NCBI GenBank assembly: GCA_947579665.1
Contig: OX388350.1
Coordinates: forward strand, 82,107,152 to 82,171,151
Direction: 5' to 3'
DNA: 64,000 bases
Origin: Sympetrum striolatum
Taxonomy: Eukaryota > Arthropoda > Insecta > Odonata > Libellulidae
Below are positions 1 to 10,900 of the stretch, piece by piece. Each line of letters starts with the position of its first letter. Position 1 is the first letter of the stretch. The translations under genes were made by a program, and so were the position numbers. Under the pieces are notes generated by a model. That model made no database searches. It saw only the letters and a list, made by a program, of their open reading frames with translations, and was not told where the DNA came from.

Positions 1-639
1 AGCAAAGTGAGAGTTACTTTGATTGCTGCATTCAATTCAATTAATTTCTTTAGTTATTTTCCAGTTGATCTTCGTCAAATACAACAGTATGCGTTAACAC
101 ATCAAATGTTTTGGCAGATAATGGATACTACTAAATGATATTTATATATATAACGAAAATTCTCCATCCAAACGCGAGAGCAGAGCTAGCGTAACGGACT
201 ACGTCCTTTCTTTTCTCTCCCTCTCTTCTCGAGAGAAAGGCTCGCCGGCCCGAAATTTGGACTTAGTTTTTCTTGGTGGGTCAGGGGTGGTAACTTTTTT
301 TTGCTGTTAGCTGTACAACATCAGCGTGAGGGATCAATTCCCCGCATACAAATTCCACCCAGACCAATTCACCGGCCACACTCAAGTAGAGGTCAAACCA
401 GGGATAAGTACGCTATTTATTTTATTGTCGATGAACATCCCCTCAGAAATCTACTGGCTAACCCCTCAAACCCATTCGCCTTTCCTATTACGCCTCGAAT
501 ATGCTCTTTGAAGGAACAATTACTACTGAGCATAATTCCTAGGTATTTATGATGCCTCGTGAACTCGAAGGGATTTCCTGAAATACTATAAGGTACACAG
601 GTAATGTTGATGGAATGTGTCGATTAGATTGATTTGACG
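1..639. other. unassigned sequence at left edge
   Basis: No reading frame here resembles a known protein. A pyrimidine-rich stretch near 207-232 is followed by a short purine-rich one and could fold weakly. If the ZAD gene described below continues, its downstream exons would lie in this stretch or beyond the left edge of the window. Confidence 0.4.
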
Positions 640-960
640 TTGAATGTCAGCTGGTAATGTTTCTTGCACTGTGGATTCGGGTATTTACCACACTTCACAG
701 TCAGCAGGAGTTGACAGACTTACACTTTTCCCTTACGGAAATTTAAAAATGTTGAATGCAATCCACAGATACTGCAATAGCATTTGCTTGAAACCAAAGG
801 AACAAGAAATAATGATCACAAAGTGGCGATGTTTATACAACTGAAGCAGGAGAACAAAACAGTAATTACTTTTCAAATATGCTGTGTATTTACCAATTGA
901 ATTCTCCGTAGATTGGATAGTATCCCACACTTCACTTGAGGGTTGATAGAAAATCTTTTG
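640..960 (-). pseudogene. possible decayed C2H2 zinc-finger array
   Basis: Read on the minus strand in shifting frames, this stretch gives four finger-like fragments in order: VKCGILSNLRRIQLVNT (near 940-890), YCFVLLLQLYKHRHF (near 865-820), CSICGLHSTFLNFRKGK (near 777-725) and VKCGKYPNPQCKKHYQLTF (near 700-642). Two of them share the nucleotide string GTGAAGTGTGG. The spacings (about 80, 80 and 76 bp) are close to the 84 bp of a C2H2 finger repeat. Each fragment has lost Cys or His ligands and frames break between them. A ZAD protein normally ends in such an array and this lies directly downstream of the ZAD linker exons on the same strand. It could equally be over-reading of AT-rich sequence. 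Confidence 0.3.
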
Positions 961-1062
961 ACCGATAAGCATGCAGTTTGCAAACAACATTTTACATCAT
1001 AATACGACAATACTGAGGAAAAAAATTCTCTTGAGCTTTTAAAGCAAATAAGAAATGATTAC

Positions 1063-4000
1063 ATCACATGGAAGATCCACTTCTTCTTCATCACAAACTT
1101 CTTTACTGCCGTTATCTGCATTCAGGTCATCTTCCTGCAGAAAAAAGTCACTGTATTAGTTAAAGCATTCAGTTTTTAATAATAAATCACAGATTATGAT
1201 GGTAAATTACATAAAATACCTCAACAGAAAGTTCAGGAAACATGTACTCCATCGTGTGTTCATGAGATTTTGCCTAGTTTCGATTATATATGTGATTTAA
1301 TTATTTCAAAATTACACTACATCCGTCCCCTATTTTGATGACAATTAACTTTACAATCGATGCACCAGTTACATCGTCACTATAGTCCGTTCACTGAATG
1401 TTTGCGGGTTAGAGAGAGAGCGACAATCACATTTTCTCTCTTTTCGTGCGAGCCAAAAGGAATAAAGGTGGAGTCCCTCCTCCTGAATCAAATCTTACAG
1501 TAAAATTTTGCTATGTTGCAACATTCGCATGAAAATACGAAGTTTGTCAAAATCATTTAAAACTTTGTCAGTATGGAGTGGAAATAATGCTAGACATGGC
1601 AGTATGACTTTTTAAGGGTTAATTACTACAATCATCACAGAAAAAACTAAAATGTAACATTTCAGAGAAATTCTTGATATTTTTCTGGTTTAGTTTGAAC
1701 GATTACCTTCAGTTCTCTAATTGAAGAAACATGGAATTTTTTACATCAAATTCTGCTTCAATTTATTCTTTTCAAGCTCCTTTTTTTTTCATTTGGCAGA
1801 AAAACGTTTTAGAGGTTAATATTTAATAGAAATTAACGAGGAGGTCGAGAATTTTTGGTAAAATGCTGTTAAGAAAGTAGTCGCCAGCTATTTTTCGTCT
1901 TATTCGCTCAAGGGAAAGCTTCCAGCGAGAAAGTTTCTAAGAAAATAGCGAATTTAATTTATATGCAAATACAAAACATCCAAGTTCATTATTAACATAA
2001 GATAAACAAAATTAATTAAACGGCGCGGCCCGCTATTGTTTCCTTGCAGGTAGAATGCTTCGGTAAGATGCTTTGTTATGCCTACTGATTGAATTTTGCC
2101 ATATTTTCGGACAAAAAGAGTGGCTTTCTGTTTTACTTCATTGGTAATTTTAGCTCTGTAATGAAGCTATTTTTACTAGGTTGACCATTCGGTATGAATA
2201 ATGCCATGCATGGCGTAAGTCTGGCCATCATTAGAGTATAAGATATCTTGAAGAAATGAATGCAGCGACGGGTTTAGATGGCCGTATGAGCTTTTCGGTC
2301 ACAATGTATTGCAATGTATGTGCATATGAAATTGAAGTACATATCACATAAATTTTCCCCTCCCAAAGAAACTTTATTTCTTCATTCTTCGCTGACATAA
2401 GCCACACACAACTGGTCATTGCTGAGAAAATATCTTTCACTAAGTGAATTTTTGATTAAACCAATACTTACTTTATTTTTATAGCTATTCTTCATAAAAA
2501 AACAATAACTTGAACTCGTCTACAGTAAAACCACATTTTCCTTTCTTATTTATGCACTGAATCAAACATTCACTTACTGAAAGATATTCTCTCAGCAATG
2601 AACCGTGTTAAGGAAAGTGTGTTAAGGAAGAACAAAGTTGAACTTTGAAAATTTAAAAGAAAGCTATGGTAATACTTGTGAGTAGATTCTTATGCGAGGT
2701 CGAACCAGTGATACTTAGGCTCCATATTTAGGATTTGATAGCTGGCGCCCATACATAAAAGGCTACCTATTCATAAATGGTGCTTGCGGCTTTGATTAAG
2801 AATTTTGCAAAAAATCAATGACTGGTATTTTTTGGAAAATTAGGTCGACTTCAACCCCCTGTATAAATTCAATGTGCAGGAATCAAAGTAATTTACTTAA
2901 TAATAATAGTAATGGCTGCATATGGAATTTATTCAGCACTAACTAAGCAAAGTATCAAAGTTCGCACAAACAAAATCCACTTTTGTATTTTTGGCCAGCC
3001 TTTTTCCGATTCTAGCCCTCTGTGCAAAGTTCATATAGATATATATATATATTTGAATAAATATAAACTAAAATTAAAGAATGTTTGGAAGGAATCAAGA
3101 TGATATTTAATCGCAAAAAGATAAGTTATCAGAGAAAGAAATGGAATAAAATTAATTCCTATTAACTCTAGATCTATTTAGCAATATATGTGTACGGCGT
3201 GGTTGCCTAAATCCAATATTCAGTTTCTATTTTTTTATAAACAAAAGCCCATTGAGTTAAACTGCCAGACATAATCCACTATTTTTAAGCAAAGAAGAAC
3301 ATGCCCGGAAAGATTCGTGAGAATCTGTTAGTTTATAACATTTTTTTTCAACATTTTTTTATAACATTTTTTTTTCCCCCCATTAACCTGGTGCCCCCCT
3401 AGTCTCTTGAAGATTCTGCACTGCTTTTAATGTAAACAAATGATATAACTTAAAAATAAACCTTAAGAATTTATCCTTAAATAATGAAGGTAAAACATTT
3501 CCATACTCTACGAGGAAAATGTAACTTGCATCCTGCAAGCAGATCGACAACACTAATTTCATATCGGCATCATATCGGGACGGTCCTCAAAAGAAAAAAA
3601 AAGGATTGAAAATATTATTTAAATTTGCTGCAATTTAATCGTCTGGCATCAAACCTGGGTCTTACTGGTAAACATACTATGCAGCACAATAGAAGATCAC
3701 CATCTCTAACTATGTGTGAAAATTCAAGCAGAAATATTGGATACAAATGCCTCAAATGACGTTCTACTTTTCACGAATGGAAATGGCTCTCTGGATTCAA
3801 ACCAAGGACGACCACTGAAATCTAAAACATGATTTCAAAATTATCTTTTATTTCTATCTATGTACCGAATTTCATGTTTAAATATTAAAGGGAAAGGGTT
3901 CAAAATAATTTATAAAAATCGATCAGTTACTGATTGTAGAGAAACGCCTGGTGTCAAACCCAGGACACATTGGTAGCTGTGAATATACAGTTTGATTTGT

Positions 4001-7000
4001 AAGAACTTGATCTTATTTTATGCAAAGTTTGAACTGGATATCATGCCGGAAAGTACCTAAAATTTGTTTCCGTTATCCCCCTAAGAAATGCATTGAGGAA
4101 TGTAAATGGCCCTCTGGGATCGAACCAAGGACTATCAGCGAACATGTAAAATTTGATTATGAAATATATTTATAATATCTATGGACGTGCCGAGTTTCAA
4201 GTATCCATGTTATCGGGAAAGGATCCAAAAAAAATCTTAAAAATCACCACAATGCATTTTAAACGGCCGATTTTTGCCTTGCCCTAGCATCGAACCATGG
4301 ACAATATTCGAAGATGCCTTTTTGATTTTTGTTGGATATGCCTGGCTTCTAGCGATCACTTGAATTTCAACTCTCTACCTTTCCAGGAAGTGCCACAAAA
4401 AAATTTTAGAAAATCCCCACCATGTATTCTTATGGAGAAAATCGCGACTTTGGGGCCTTCTGGAATCGAACCCATAACACCGAGGTTCAAAGTCAGCTTT
4501 TTTCTGGAGGTTACACGTTATGGTTAATATGTCGTAAAAATTTCAAGTCGGTGGCAATTGTGGAACATGGTTAGAATTTTCATCCCCTATGAATGAATGT
4601 ATATATAGGTATATCCGGAGAAGCGTCTATATATAATAGGTATAAAAATTATATAAATATTTAGATACAAATATTTAACTGCATAACTATGTTATGTTCA
4701 TAAAACATATTTTTGTTCTTTGTTTTGCACTATGTTTTGTACAATGAACAGAATGTCCAATAAATAAAGTAAGAAAACAATAAATACAACACTAAAGGCT
4801 ATAACATGATCAGGCATCATAACATAATTTTTAAATAATCTTATTATGCAGATTTTGAAATAGCATTTACGTCAGTAATGATATCCAGCACAGCAAAATA
4901 ATATTAGGAAATGAAAGTTACCTCTGAGTCAGCAAGCGGATCTAAATTTCCTGTATTATCAACGGCCTGAATGGGAAAGGCCTTCACAATGAAATCCTGC
5001 AAAAGATAAGAATAAGCGCAATTAAATGGGGGCAAAATTGATGCTTCAAGCATTGACTCAGGTTATTCGGGTCTGACTCAAAACTCACATAACTAAGCTT
5101 ATCTATTTACCAAATTACCTCTTTTGGATTATAAAAAATTTTAAAATTATTCAGAATACAACTGTGTAAACAATTATACAGGAGAGGATCGTTTATCCAA
5201 ACTATTCAGGAGGTTGGTTCGCATTTAGGATATGTTCAGATAATAGGTATTTTAACCTGAATGAGAAAAAGGAACTGAAAAAAGGCTTTGACGGGTTACA
5301 GCACAAAATAAGTGACGATAATGCACATAAATATTACTGAAAACTTTTATTTTAAGAAAACTACACATGACTGTCCCAGTAAGGGTTTTCTTTTCGAAAT
5401 GACTACCGTTGAGTCAGATTCTGCAGCAAAGTGAAGAATTCGGGCCTACTGTGATTTTATATCATGTTTAGTTTTCCTGCTAATATTGTATTCCTGCTGA
5501 GGATTGGATGAAATGATGCCACGATGTAGTTAATTTATTATGTCCACTTTTTGCTGTAACGTCAGCACCTGTCTTTTTCTCTTGACGTTTCCACCGCTTG
5601 AACTAGCTACTGGACATGTTTCCTTCTTATTTTTATCCTTTTAGAAGGTTAATTAATATACTATAAATACTTACTGGATCACACCTTCAAAATATTGGCG
5701 CTAAACACGCATAGCGGTGGCATTCAAAATTAGTGCATATCTATCGTGAAATTTTCGTTGTTTGGATGTTCGGATAAACGATCCTCTACAGTATCTTTTA
5801 AGAGGAAGTCTGCATTTAAATCGCTAATTTCAGGTGCAGATTACATTAAATCTGACAGAAGAGCCAAATATGAACAGATGAGACCACATCTTCACTATTG
5901 AAGATGGTTTCTTTACTTGAAGTAATTAAGAAAATTGGTGCGTTAAAGGGACTTCTGAAGTAATTAATTGAGGATAAAATTGAAGGGAAAAAAGAGGGGA
6001 AGACAAAGACAGAAGATGTTGAATGCCTTAAAGGATGAGGTGAGTTACAAGGAAGTGAAGGAGATGGAATAGAGTGTAAATTTAGCCAACACTTAAATCT
6101 CTTACCTCATCCCCAACAGGGACTTCAATTTCTTCTTCATCAGCCTTCAGAGAAATCTGCAGAGAGAGATAAATTTCTATTTAACTCAGGTGCCTCTCTG
6201 GTATAGCGATATGTAATACTGCTAAAGTTACTCATAATGGACCTTATACTACAATATCTGTTATACATAGCTACTTCTCTAGATATTATCATATGTATAT
6301 AAGAAGTAAGTCTGGAAATAATTCTTTCATTGAGGAGGTTGATGAAATTATTTTACGTAAAACATATTGATGCTAATACCTGAAATGTTTCTGCAGAATG
6401 TGGTGGAGGAAGGTTATCTAAATGATCTCTCAGTACGACGTCGGATTCCTCTTCTTTCTTCACTCCCCAGAGGATCAACTAAAACAAGAGAAAAACAGGA
6501 TAAATAACACTTCATGAACTTGGGTTTCCTAATGCATTTGAAGGAGTTAAGGAAATAAAATACTATGGGATTGAAATAAATAATAAGAACCAAGCAAGAG
6601 AATATGCAATAATTATAACATTTGTCAATAAAAGATCATGAAACATGATATGTGACATGTCAAACAATCCATGAGGATGATTACATAAATATATTTAAAA
6701 AACATGCATACAAAGAAAGATTAAAATCATTAGTAAATTCATCAATGCTATAGTACATTTTACAGAGTAAAAAAGATTTTAACTTTTTCTTAAAACTTAA
6801 AAAGGCTCAAACAGTACATTTTCTATTATAATTTAATACCCATAGATTTGGGACCCTGAGAAGCTGTTTTAATCTGATTAAAAAATGAATTAAGTTTCTT
6901 ACTACCACGAGTATCGTGATTATAGAAATCAGAGTTTAATTTGAAGTTGTGTAAGTTCTTCTGAACGTAAAGAAGTGTTATCAGAGTATGAATTAAAGGC

Positions 7001-9460
7001 AGAGGAAAAATATTGAGCTTTCTAAAAATGGGCTTTCAATGAGCATCATAACTTCCATTGGTGATCAATCTCATGAATTTCTTTTGAATTTTAAAAATGA
7101 ACTTGGCGTTAGGGCATGAACCCCAGAAAAGAATACTAAAAACTATTTGCACAAGATAGAATGCTTATGAAAACTTGAGATTAACTCAAAGATACTTCAC
7201 CGATTCAACTGCCAATCGGTTTACCCCTCGGAGGCTGTAAGAATAATCATTTATTATAGATTTTCTTTTGAAGAAGTTAACTACCGAGCACTTTTCTTCA
7301 TTAAGCTCTAATTGCCAATCATTGCACCAGTTCATAATTCTATCTAAGTCGTTCGAAAAGGTTACTCTATCCTCTGAACTTTCTATTTCCCTGTAAATGA
7401 CTGTGTCGTCTGTGAATATCCTAACATTGCTTTCAATGAGATAGTTCGCAAAAGAAGAAACCTAATATGTGGATTTAAAAAAACCTAAGCTGAGGGCTCA
7501 GGAAAAAATTTTCACCTCAGGAAAACACAAGAAGGGGAACCTGTGAAACCTACAGAAAACTATATTGATTTTACTTTAATTTTAATTGAGAAATATTTAA
7601 ACCCATGCATACTTTATACTGAATTACTTTGTAATTTATTATAATCTTGTATTTCTTTCTTGCAATATGGCTCTGCCCATATATAAATTATTATTATATT
7701 TATGAAGGTATCATCACTTCAAAGTTAATTTTTAAGTCTCCAAAAAATAATAATAATATTTATTAAGTACAGATCAAAAATCTGATTACGCAATACATAA
7801 ATGTTACATATTTTAACTATAAAAATGTTATTAAATTAATGTCAGAAATATTAAATCAATAGGAAACTTATAGATCTATAAGTTTCCTATATTTATAATA
7901 TTAAATATACAAATTATCTATCTATAGATAATTTGCAAGAAGTAATAATACAGTGAGAGTAGAAGATACAGAAATACAAGGTACAAAAATACAAGTGCAT
8001 TTGAGTTTATTATGAGCAATTAGTTTGTTTTTCAGTTGGTTAAGAGAGGAAAGCAGTCAACATTAATACTATTCACATCCCTCATAAACCTTGATAATGG
8101 TAAGATAAATTATGTTTATGAAATAACACCTGAAAAGGACATTTATTTCTTACGCAGCGTTGCGGTACATTCAAATTAATAAGTGATAGAAGTTCTGGAG
8201 AGTCGATATTGTTATTTAACAGTTTGTGTAAGAAAATAATTCCAAAATTCCTTCTCCTATCCTCTAAAACTTCCATATTGTAAGTCTACTTTCATAAACG
8301 AAACGGAATCAGGCGTAACTAAAGTTACAACTAGTTTACTACTAGTAAACTACTTTCTAGTAAAAGTTTTCTCAATATGAATTTTGTTACTACTTTCATA
8401 ATCAAGATGTGAGCATTTAAAGAATAATAAGCTGACAAATTTTTGTAGTACATGTTCTATGAGGTTGATATGATCCTTACAACAAGGGGACCTTACACAG
8501 CAATCAGATTCAAGAAACAAATATAAATGTGAGGATCATGCAATGAATGTGGCAAATTTACTGCAATGAAGTCAAATTTATTTTTAAAACAAATATTGTG
8601 CTGGCTTGTAGCATTCAGGAGATGAACTATCAAAATAGGGTCCTCCACATCAAGAGTTTTTCTTCTGACAATGAGTACCAACGTGTTAGCAGAATGCAAG
8701 CAACTTTAATCGTGTATATATACACACACTAAATTAATTGTATCTGCTGCAGTGTACCTCACACACACCTCCCTGTTCAATAATACATGACAACTTACCC
8801 AAGAGAAATAGGTACATTAACATTGTAATCACCTTTTCATTGCTGGTACTCTCTGCTTTTGTTTTCAAGAACAATTCGTAAGTTTCTCTAAACCTATCGC
8901 ATTTCTCTTTGAAGCACTTGAAGCCATGAAGTTTGTCAGAACAATCTGAGCAAACAAAAGGTGGAAAATGGTCATCCAAGGCTACCTGAAACACAATATA
9001 TAAAAACAATCAAAACAGTTGGTCCAATAATAAACAAGCGTAATAAAATGTAAAAGTAATTATCATCAAGGAGAAAAGCAACCACCTGTTGCTATTTCGC
9101 ATTTACCAGCAAAACTTTACTATATAATTGCACAATTCCATTCAATTTCGTGTTGGAGATGGCGGAATTGTTTTGCAGTACATTCGTAACGTAACTATAT
9201 CGTAAAAATTCGGTACCATCGTTGCAAATACGTTTAAAACCATCATTGTAAGTTAAAGGCGTAAAATAAGAATGTATAAGTGGCTAAAGTAAAAGTTAAG
9301 ACTTGTTTCACGTTACCTCGTAATTGAGAACTTCACAAAGAGTTCGAGCTACATTCTTCAATGAGCCGCTCACTTCAAATATGTAAAGCAAAACTTTCTT
9401 GTCTTTAAAACAAAGTCTGCACTTCCTTAAATCACGAGGGATTTCTGATTCTATCTTCAT
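1063..9460 (-). CDS. ZAD-domain zinc-finger-type transcription factor gene, partial
   Basis: Seven exons are proposed, each with AG/GT borders and each in phase 0: 9460-9317, 8985-8833, 6478-6380, 6156-6106, 4996-4922, 1273-1220 and 1134-1063 (216 codons). Exons 1 and 2 form a complete ZAD: CRLC at residues 14-17 and CSDC at 60-63 supply the four zinc ligands. The later exons encode short Glu/Asp-rich linkers (for example KKEEESD, KADEEEIE, VCDEEEVD). ZAD proteins in insects are typically DNA-binding regulators in which the ZAD dimerises and C-terminal C2H2 fingers bind DNA. No intact finger array is visible, so the gene may continue past the left edge. The last exon could instead read through to a TAA at 1041-1039. 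The exon chain is inferred from splice signals and phase; transcripts could alter it. Confidence 0.72.
1274..3639. other. large intron of the ZAD gene, left part
   Basis: Intronic AT-rich sequence. A short GC-rich spot (near 2021-2035) and small homopolymer runs (near 3345-3380) stand out, but no coding exon, RNA gene or element end could be supported. Confidence 0.5.
3640..4480. repeat. diverged tandem repeat with tRNA-T-arm-like motif
   Basis: Six imperfect units recur at about 3651, 3795, 3951, 4105, 4287 and 4462 (spacing 144-182 bp). Each carries a variant of GGNATCGAACCNAGGAC, the minus-strand look of a Pol III B box. Neighbouring text (AAATTTC or ATTTCAAG, then a purine-rich run, then AAAATC) also recurs in most units, so this is an old tandem duplication rather than six chance motifs. 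It sits in the ZAD gene intron between 1273 and 4922. No full tRNA can be folded from any unit. Confidence 0.6.
4481..4921. other. intronic sequence, nothing recognised
   Basis: AT-rich intron between the tandem repeat and the exon at 4922-4996. No coding or element signal was seen. Confidence 0.5.
5179..5791. mobile_element. Tigger/pogo-like MITE (Tc1/mariner superfamily)
   Basis: The two ends are inverted copies of each other: CAGGAGAGGATCGTTTATCC at 5179-5198 and its near-complement ending ...CGATCCTCTACAG at 5791. TA dinucleotides flank both ends (5177-5178, 5792-5793), the target duplication expected for this superfamily. CAG...TTATCC ends are characteristic of the Tigger/pogo group. 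The 613-bp interior has no transposase frame, so this is non-autonomous. It lies in the intron between the exons at 4996 and 6106. Confidence 0.75.
6479..6819. other. intronic sequence, nothing recognised
   Basis: AT-rich intron between the linker exon ending at 6478 and the non-LTR fragment. No coding signal was seen. Confidence 0.5.
6820..7470 (-). pseudogene. non-LTR retrotransposon reverse transcriptase fragment
   Basis: The minus-strand translation from about 7470 downward shows the catalytic core FTDDTVIYRE (a change from the usual F/YADD), then DLDRIMNWCNDWQLELNEEKC, the signature of the palm-thumb region in jockey/CR1-like elements. After a frame break it resumes with FWGSCPNAKFIFKIQKKFMR and LRKLN-type text, then VQKNLHNFKLNSDFYNHDTR, a conserved C-terminal segment. 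Stops and frameshifts interrupt it and both ends are missing. It is a dead fragment inside the ZAD intron. Confidence 0.8.
7859..7890. repeat. 32-bp perfect palindrome
   Basis: The sequence from 7859 to 7890 equals its own reverse complement with no spacer, centred on AGATCT. A second near-palindrome follows at 7910-7935 (12-bp arms, 2-bp spacer). Both lie in AT-rich intron. Confidence 0.85.
7910..7935. repeat. inverted repeat, 12-bp arms with 2-bp spacer
   Basis: CAAATTATCTAT at 7910-7921 is matched by its complement ATAGATAATTTG at 7924-7935. It lies 20 bp from the larger palindrome. Confidence 0.8.
7990..8280 (-). pseudogene. non-LTR retrotransposon C-terminal fragment
   Basis: A minus-strand frame from 8276 reads LEDRRRNFGIIFLHKLLNNN, then IDSPELLSLINLNVPQR, matching the extreme C-terminus of many insect jockey/CR1-type reverse transcriptases (RR..L...FLYKLLNN.ID.P.LL....VP). 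In another frame FMRDVNSINVDCF continues the usual NP..R..R..N...D.F ending. It is a frameshifted remnant, separate from the fragment at 6820-7470. Confidence 0.72.
8281..8832. other. intron of the ZAD gene, near exon 2
   Basis: Includes a repetitive TAGTTTACTACTAGTAAACT stretch near 8332-8351 that is nearly palindromic. No coding exon was recognised. Confidence 0.5.
8833..8985 (-). CDS. ZAD gene exon 2 (second half of ZAD)
   Basis: This 51-codon exon follows the acceptor TTTCAG and joins exon 1 in phase 0. FPPFVCSDCSDKL gives the second ligand pair, followed by the long helix typical of ZADs (LHGFKCFKEKCDRFRETYELF). It ends at EK before a GTGATT donor, which is weaker than the other donors; reading through would give a hydrophobic tail without family resemblance. 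Confidence 0.85.
9317..9460 (-). CDS. ZAD gene exon 1 (first half of ZAD)
   Basis: This 48-codon exon starts at the ATG at 9460-9458, shortly before the first zinc-ligand pair (CRLC, residues 14-17). It ends in LCEVLNYE before the donor GTAACG. The KKVLLYIFEVSG segment after the ligands matches the usual position of the first beta strands of a ZAD. Start choice: there is no earlier in-frame coding resemblance. Confidence 0.85.
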
Positions 9461-9725
9461 TTTCACTCCGAACTGCCGTCTTCACCACAAGATAAAATGT
9501 TTTATCTTCACATGGAACGAGAAAGTTTAATGCTGATATTTATTACTTTACGAAGCAAAACAAGATTGAAACTGTGCTACGTCCACAACGTAGAGGCAAG
9601 CACATTACATTTACAAGCTTAAGGTAATATAATAAACTCAATATAGATACGTTACCTGCATGTACTTTTGATAACTATTGTATACCACTTATCTATGACT
9701 TAGAATGAGACAGAACGACAACATA
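9461..9725 (-). promoter_or_regulatory. ZAD gene upstream region, truncated by a hAT insertion
   Basis: The 265 bp between the ZAD start codon and the hAT target duplication should hold the core promoter and 5' UTR of the minus-strand gene. No clear TATA box or initiator was recognised. Anything further upstream is displaced 8 kb by the hAT element. Confidence 0.4.
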
Positions 9726-9733
9726 AGCTTCAT
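9726..9733. repeat. 8-bp target-site duplication of the hAT, left copy
   Basis: AGCTTCAT directly precedes the hAT end and is repeated exactly at 17776-17783 after the other end. An 8-bp duplication is the hallmark of hAT insertion. Confidence 0.92.
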
Positions 9734-9982
9734 CAGTGTTGCCAACACCCATCGACACAATTCCGCTAGAACTGCTGAAAAAATAAGCTAGATTCCGCTA
9801 GAATTTCCCGAAAATAAGCTATATTCCGCTAGATAATTTTTTAAATTTAACCACATATACGCAAAATTCCACTGCTAATTTCCGTTTCTGTATGAACATA
9901 CATAGAACTAAAAAACTAGTTAGAAAAGATAAAGATGTAATTATAAATATATTTTGCACCAGCCATCTGCCTCAGAAGCTAT

Positions 9983-10434
9983 GGGCACGTTTTTAAATTC
10001 AGCAATCTGATGAGCGATGGATTGCATCGATGTTTGTCTGATTATTTCGATGAGTTATCGATTCTTGATGAATTCAAGAACAGTCCACTGGTTTATTTGC
10101 TGTTTGACAAGATGGCTACTGTTGCATTTACAATTTGTTCCATCTCCATAATTCTTTACACTCTGTTGCTACGTAATTCATTGCATCGTTTGTGTTCGTC
10201 GATTGATGCATTATAAATGCGTTATATTTCCCATTCTAAGTTGGCATTTACTTGCTTTTTATGAGGTTATTGATACTGACATTTGAATGAACCGCTGCTG
10301 TTATCAGTACCATCGGCTTTTCATCGGGAATTAATCTCGATGGAAGCGATGGACATCGGTTGAAAGCATCGTAAATCCATCGGTGAATAAAAAAACGGTT
10401 TGATGGATCCATCGATGAATTTAAAAACGTGCCC
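9983..10434. mobile_element. MITE with 19-bp terminal inverted repeats, nested in the hAT
   Basis: GGGCACGTTTTTAAATTCA at 9983-10001 is exactly complementary to the sequence ending at 10434. The flanks share TAT (or CTATG if the first G is counted as flank), which gives a 3- or 5-bp duplication. The interior is rich in ATCGAT-like words and encodes nothing. A 3-bp duplication would fit the PIF/Harbinger group, but the family is not certain. Confidence 0.8.
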
Positions 10435-10814
10435 TATGTTTAAGGGTAACGTTATTTTGTTTGCTCCTCATCTAGTTTCATTTCAATTCGGCATTATGTA
10501 AGAGATGAATTAAGTAATAACATAACATAAGTTACGTAATTTTTTGGTAAATGCAACTAATTTGGGGGAATTCAAAAGTATATTTTTCATGGTAAAAATT
10601 TTGAAAGGGAAGAAATAGCGGAATAAAATATCAAATAAATAAAAAATAAAACTCATTGATTCTATTGCATATATCATTTTTTAAAATCTTTTATTGGCAC
10701 TTCATTGGTTCTTTTGTTATATAAAATTTCAATATTTTCTGATTTTCGTCTCTATAGAGGTTTTCAAAATTTACTGTTTTCCTGACATTCTCTTTTAAAG
10801 TACACCTTACCCTT

Positions 10815-10870
10815 TTGATACTGTTGATATGTATCATCTAAAGAAACAAAATTTCATTATGATGTAATAC
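10815..10870 (+). repeat. inverted duplication arm 1, left piece
   Basis: These 56 bp, continued at 15733-15818 after the P element, form a 142-bp segment matching the reverse complement of 16750-16891 with about three mismatches. The segment comes from the C-terminal part of the hAT transposase (translation DTVDMYHLKKQNFIMM in both copies). Confidence 0.88.
10864..10870. repeat. P-element target duplication, left copy
   Basis: GTAATAC precedes the first base of the perfect terminal repeat and recurs at 15726-15732. If the outermost C is assigned to the flank, the duplication becomes the 8-bp GTAATACC usual for P elements; sequence alone cannot separate the two readings. Confidence 0.88.
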
Positions 10871-10900
10871 CATGGAAGAAGGAGGAGAGGAAGAGCAGCT
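10871..10900. repeat. P element left terminal inverted repeat
   Basis: 30 bp, purine-rich on the plus strand, beginning CATGGAAGAAGG and ending GAGCAGCT. It matches the right end without mismatch. Confidence 0.95.
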
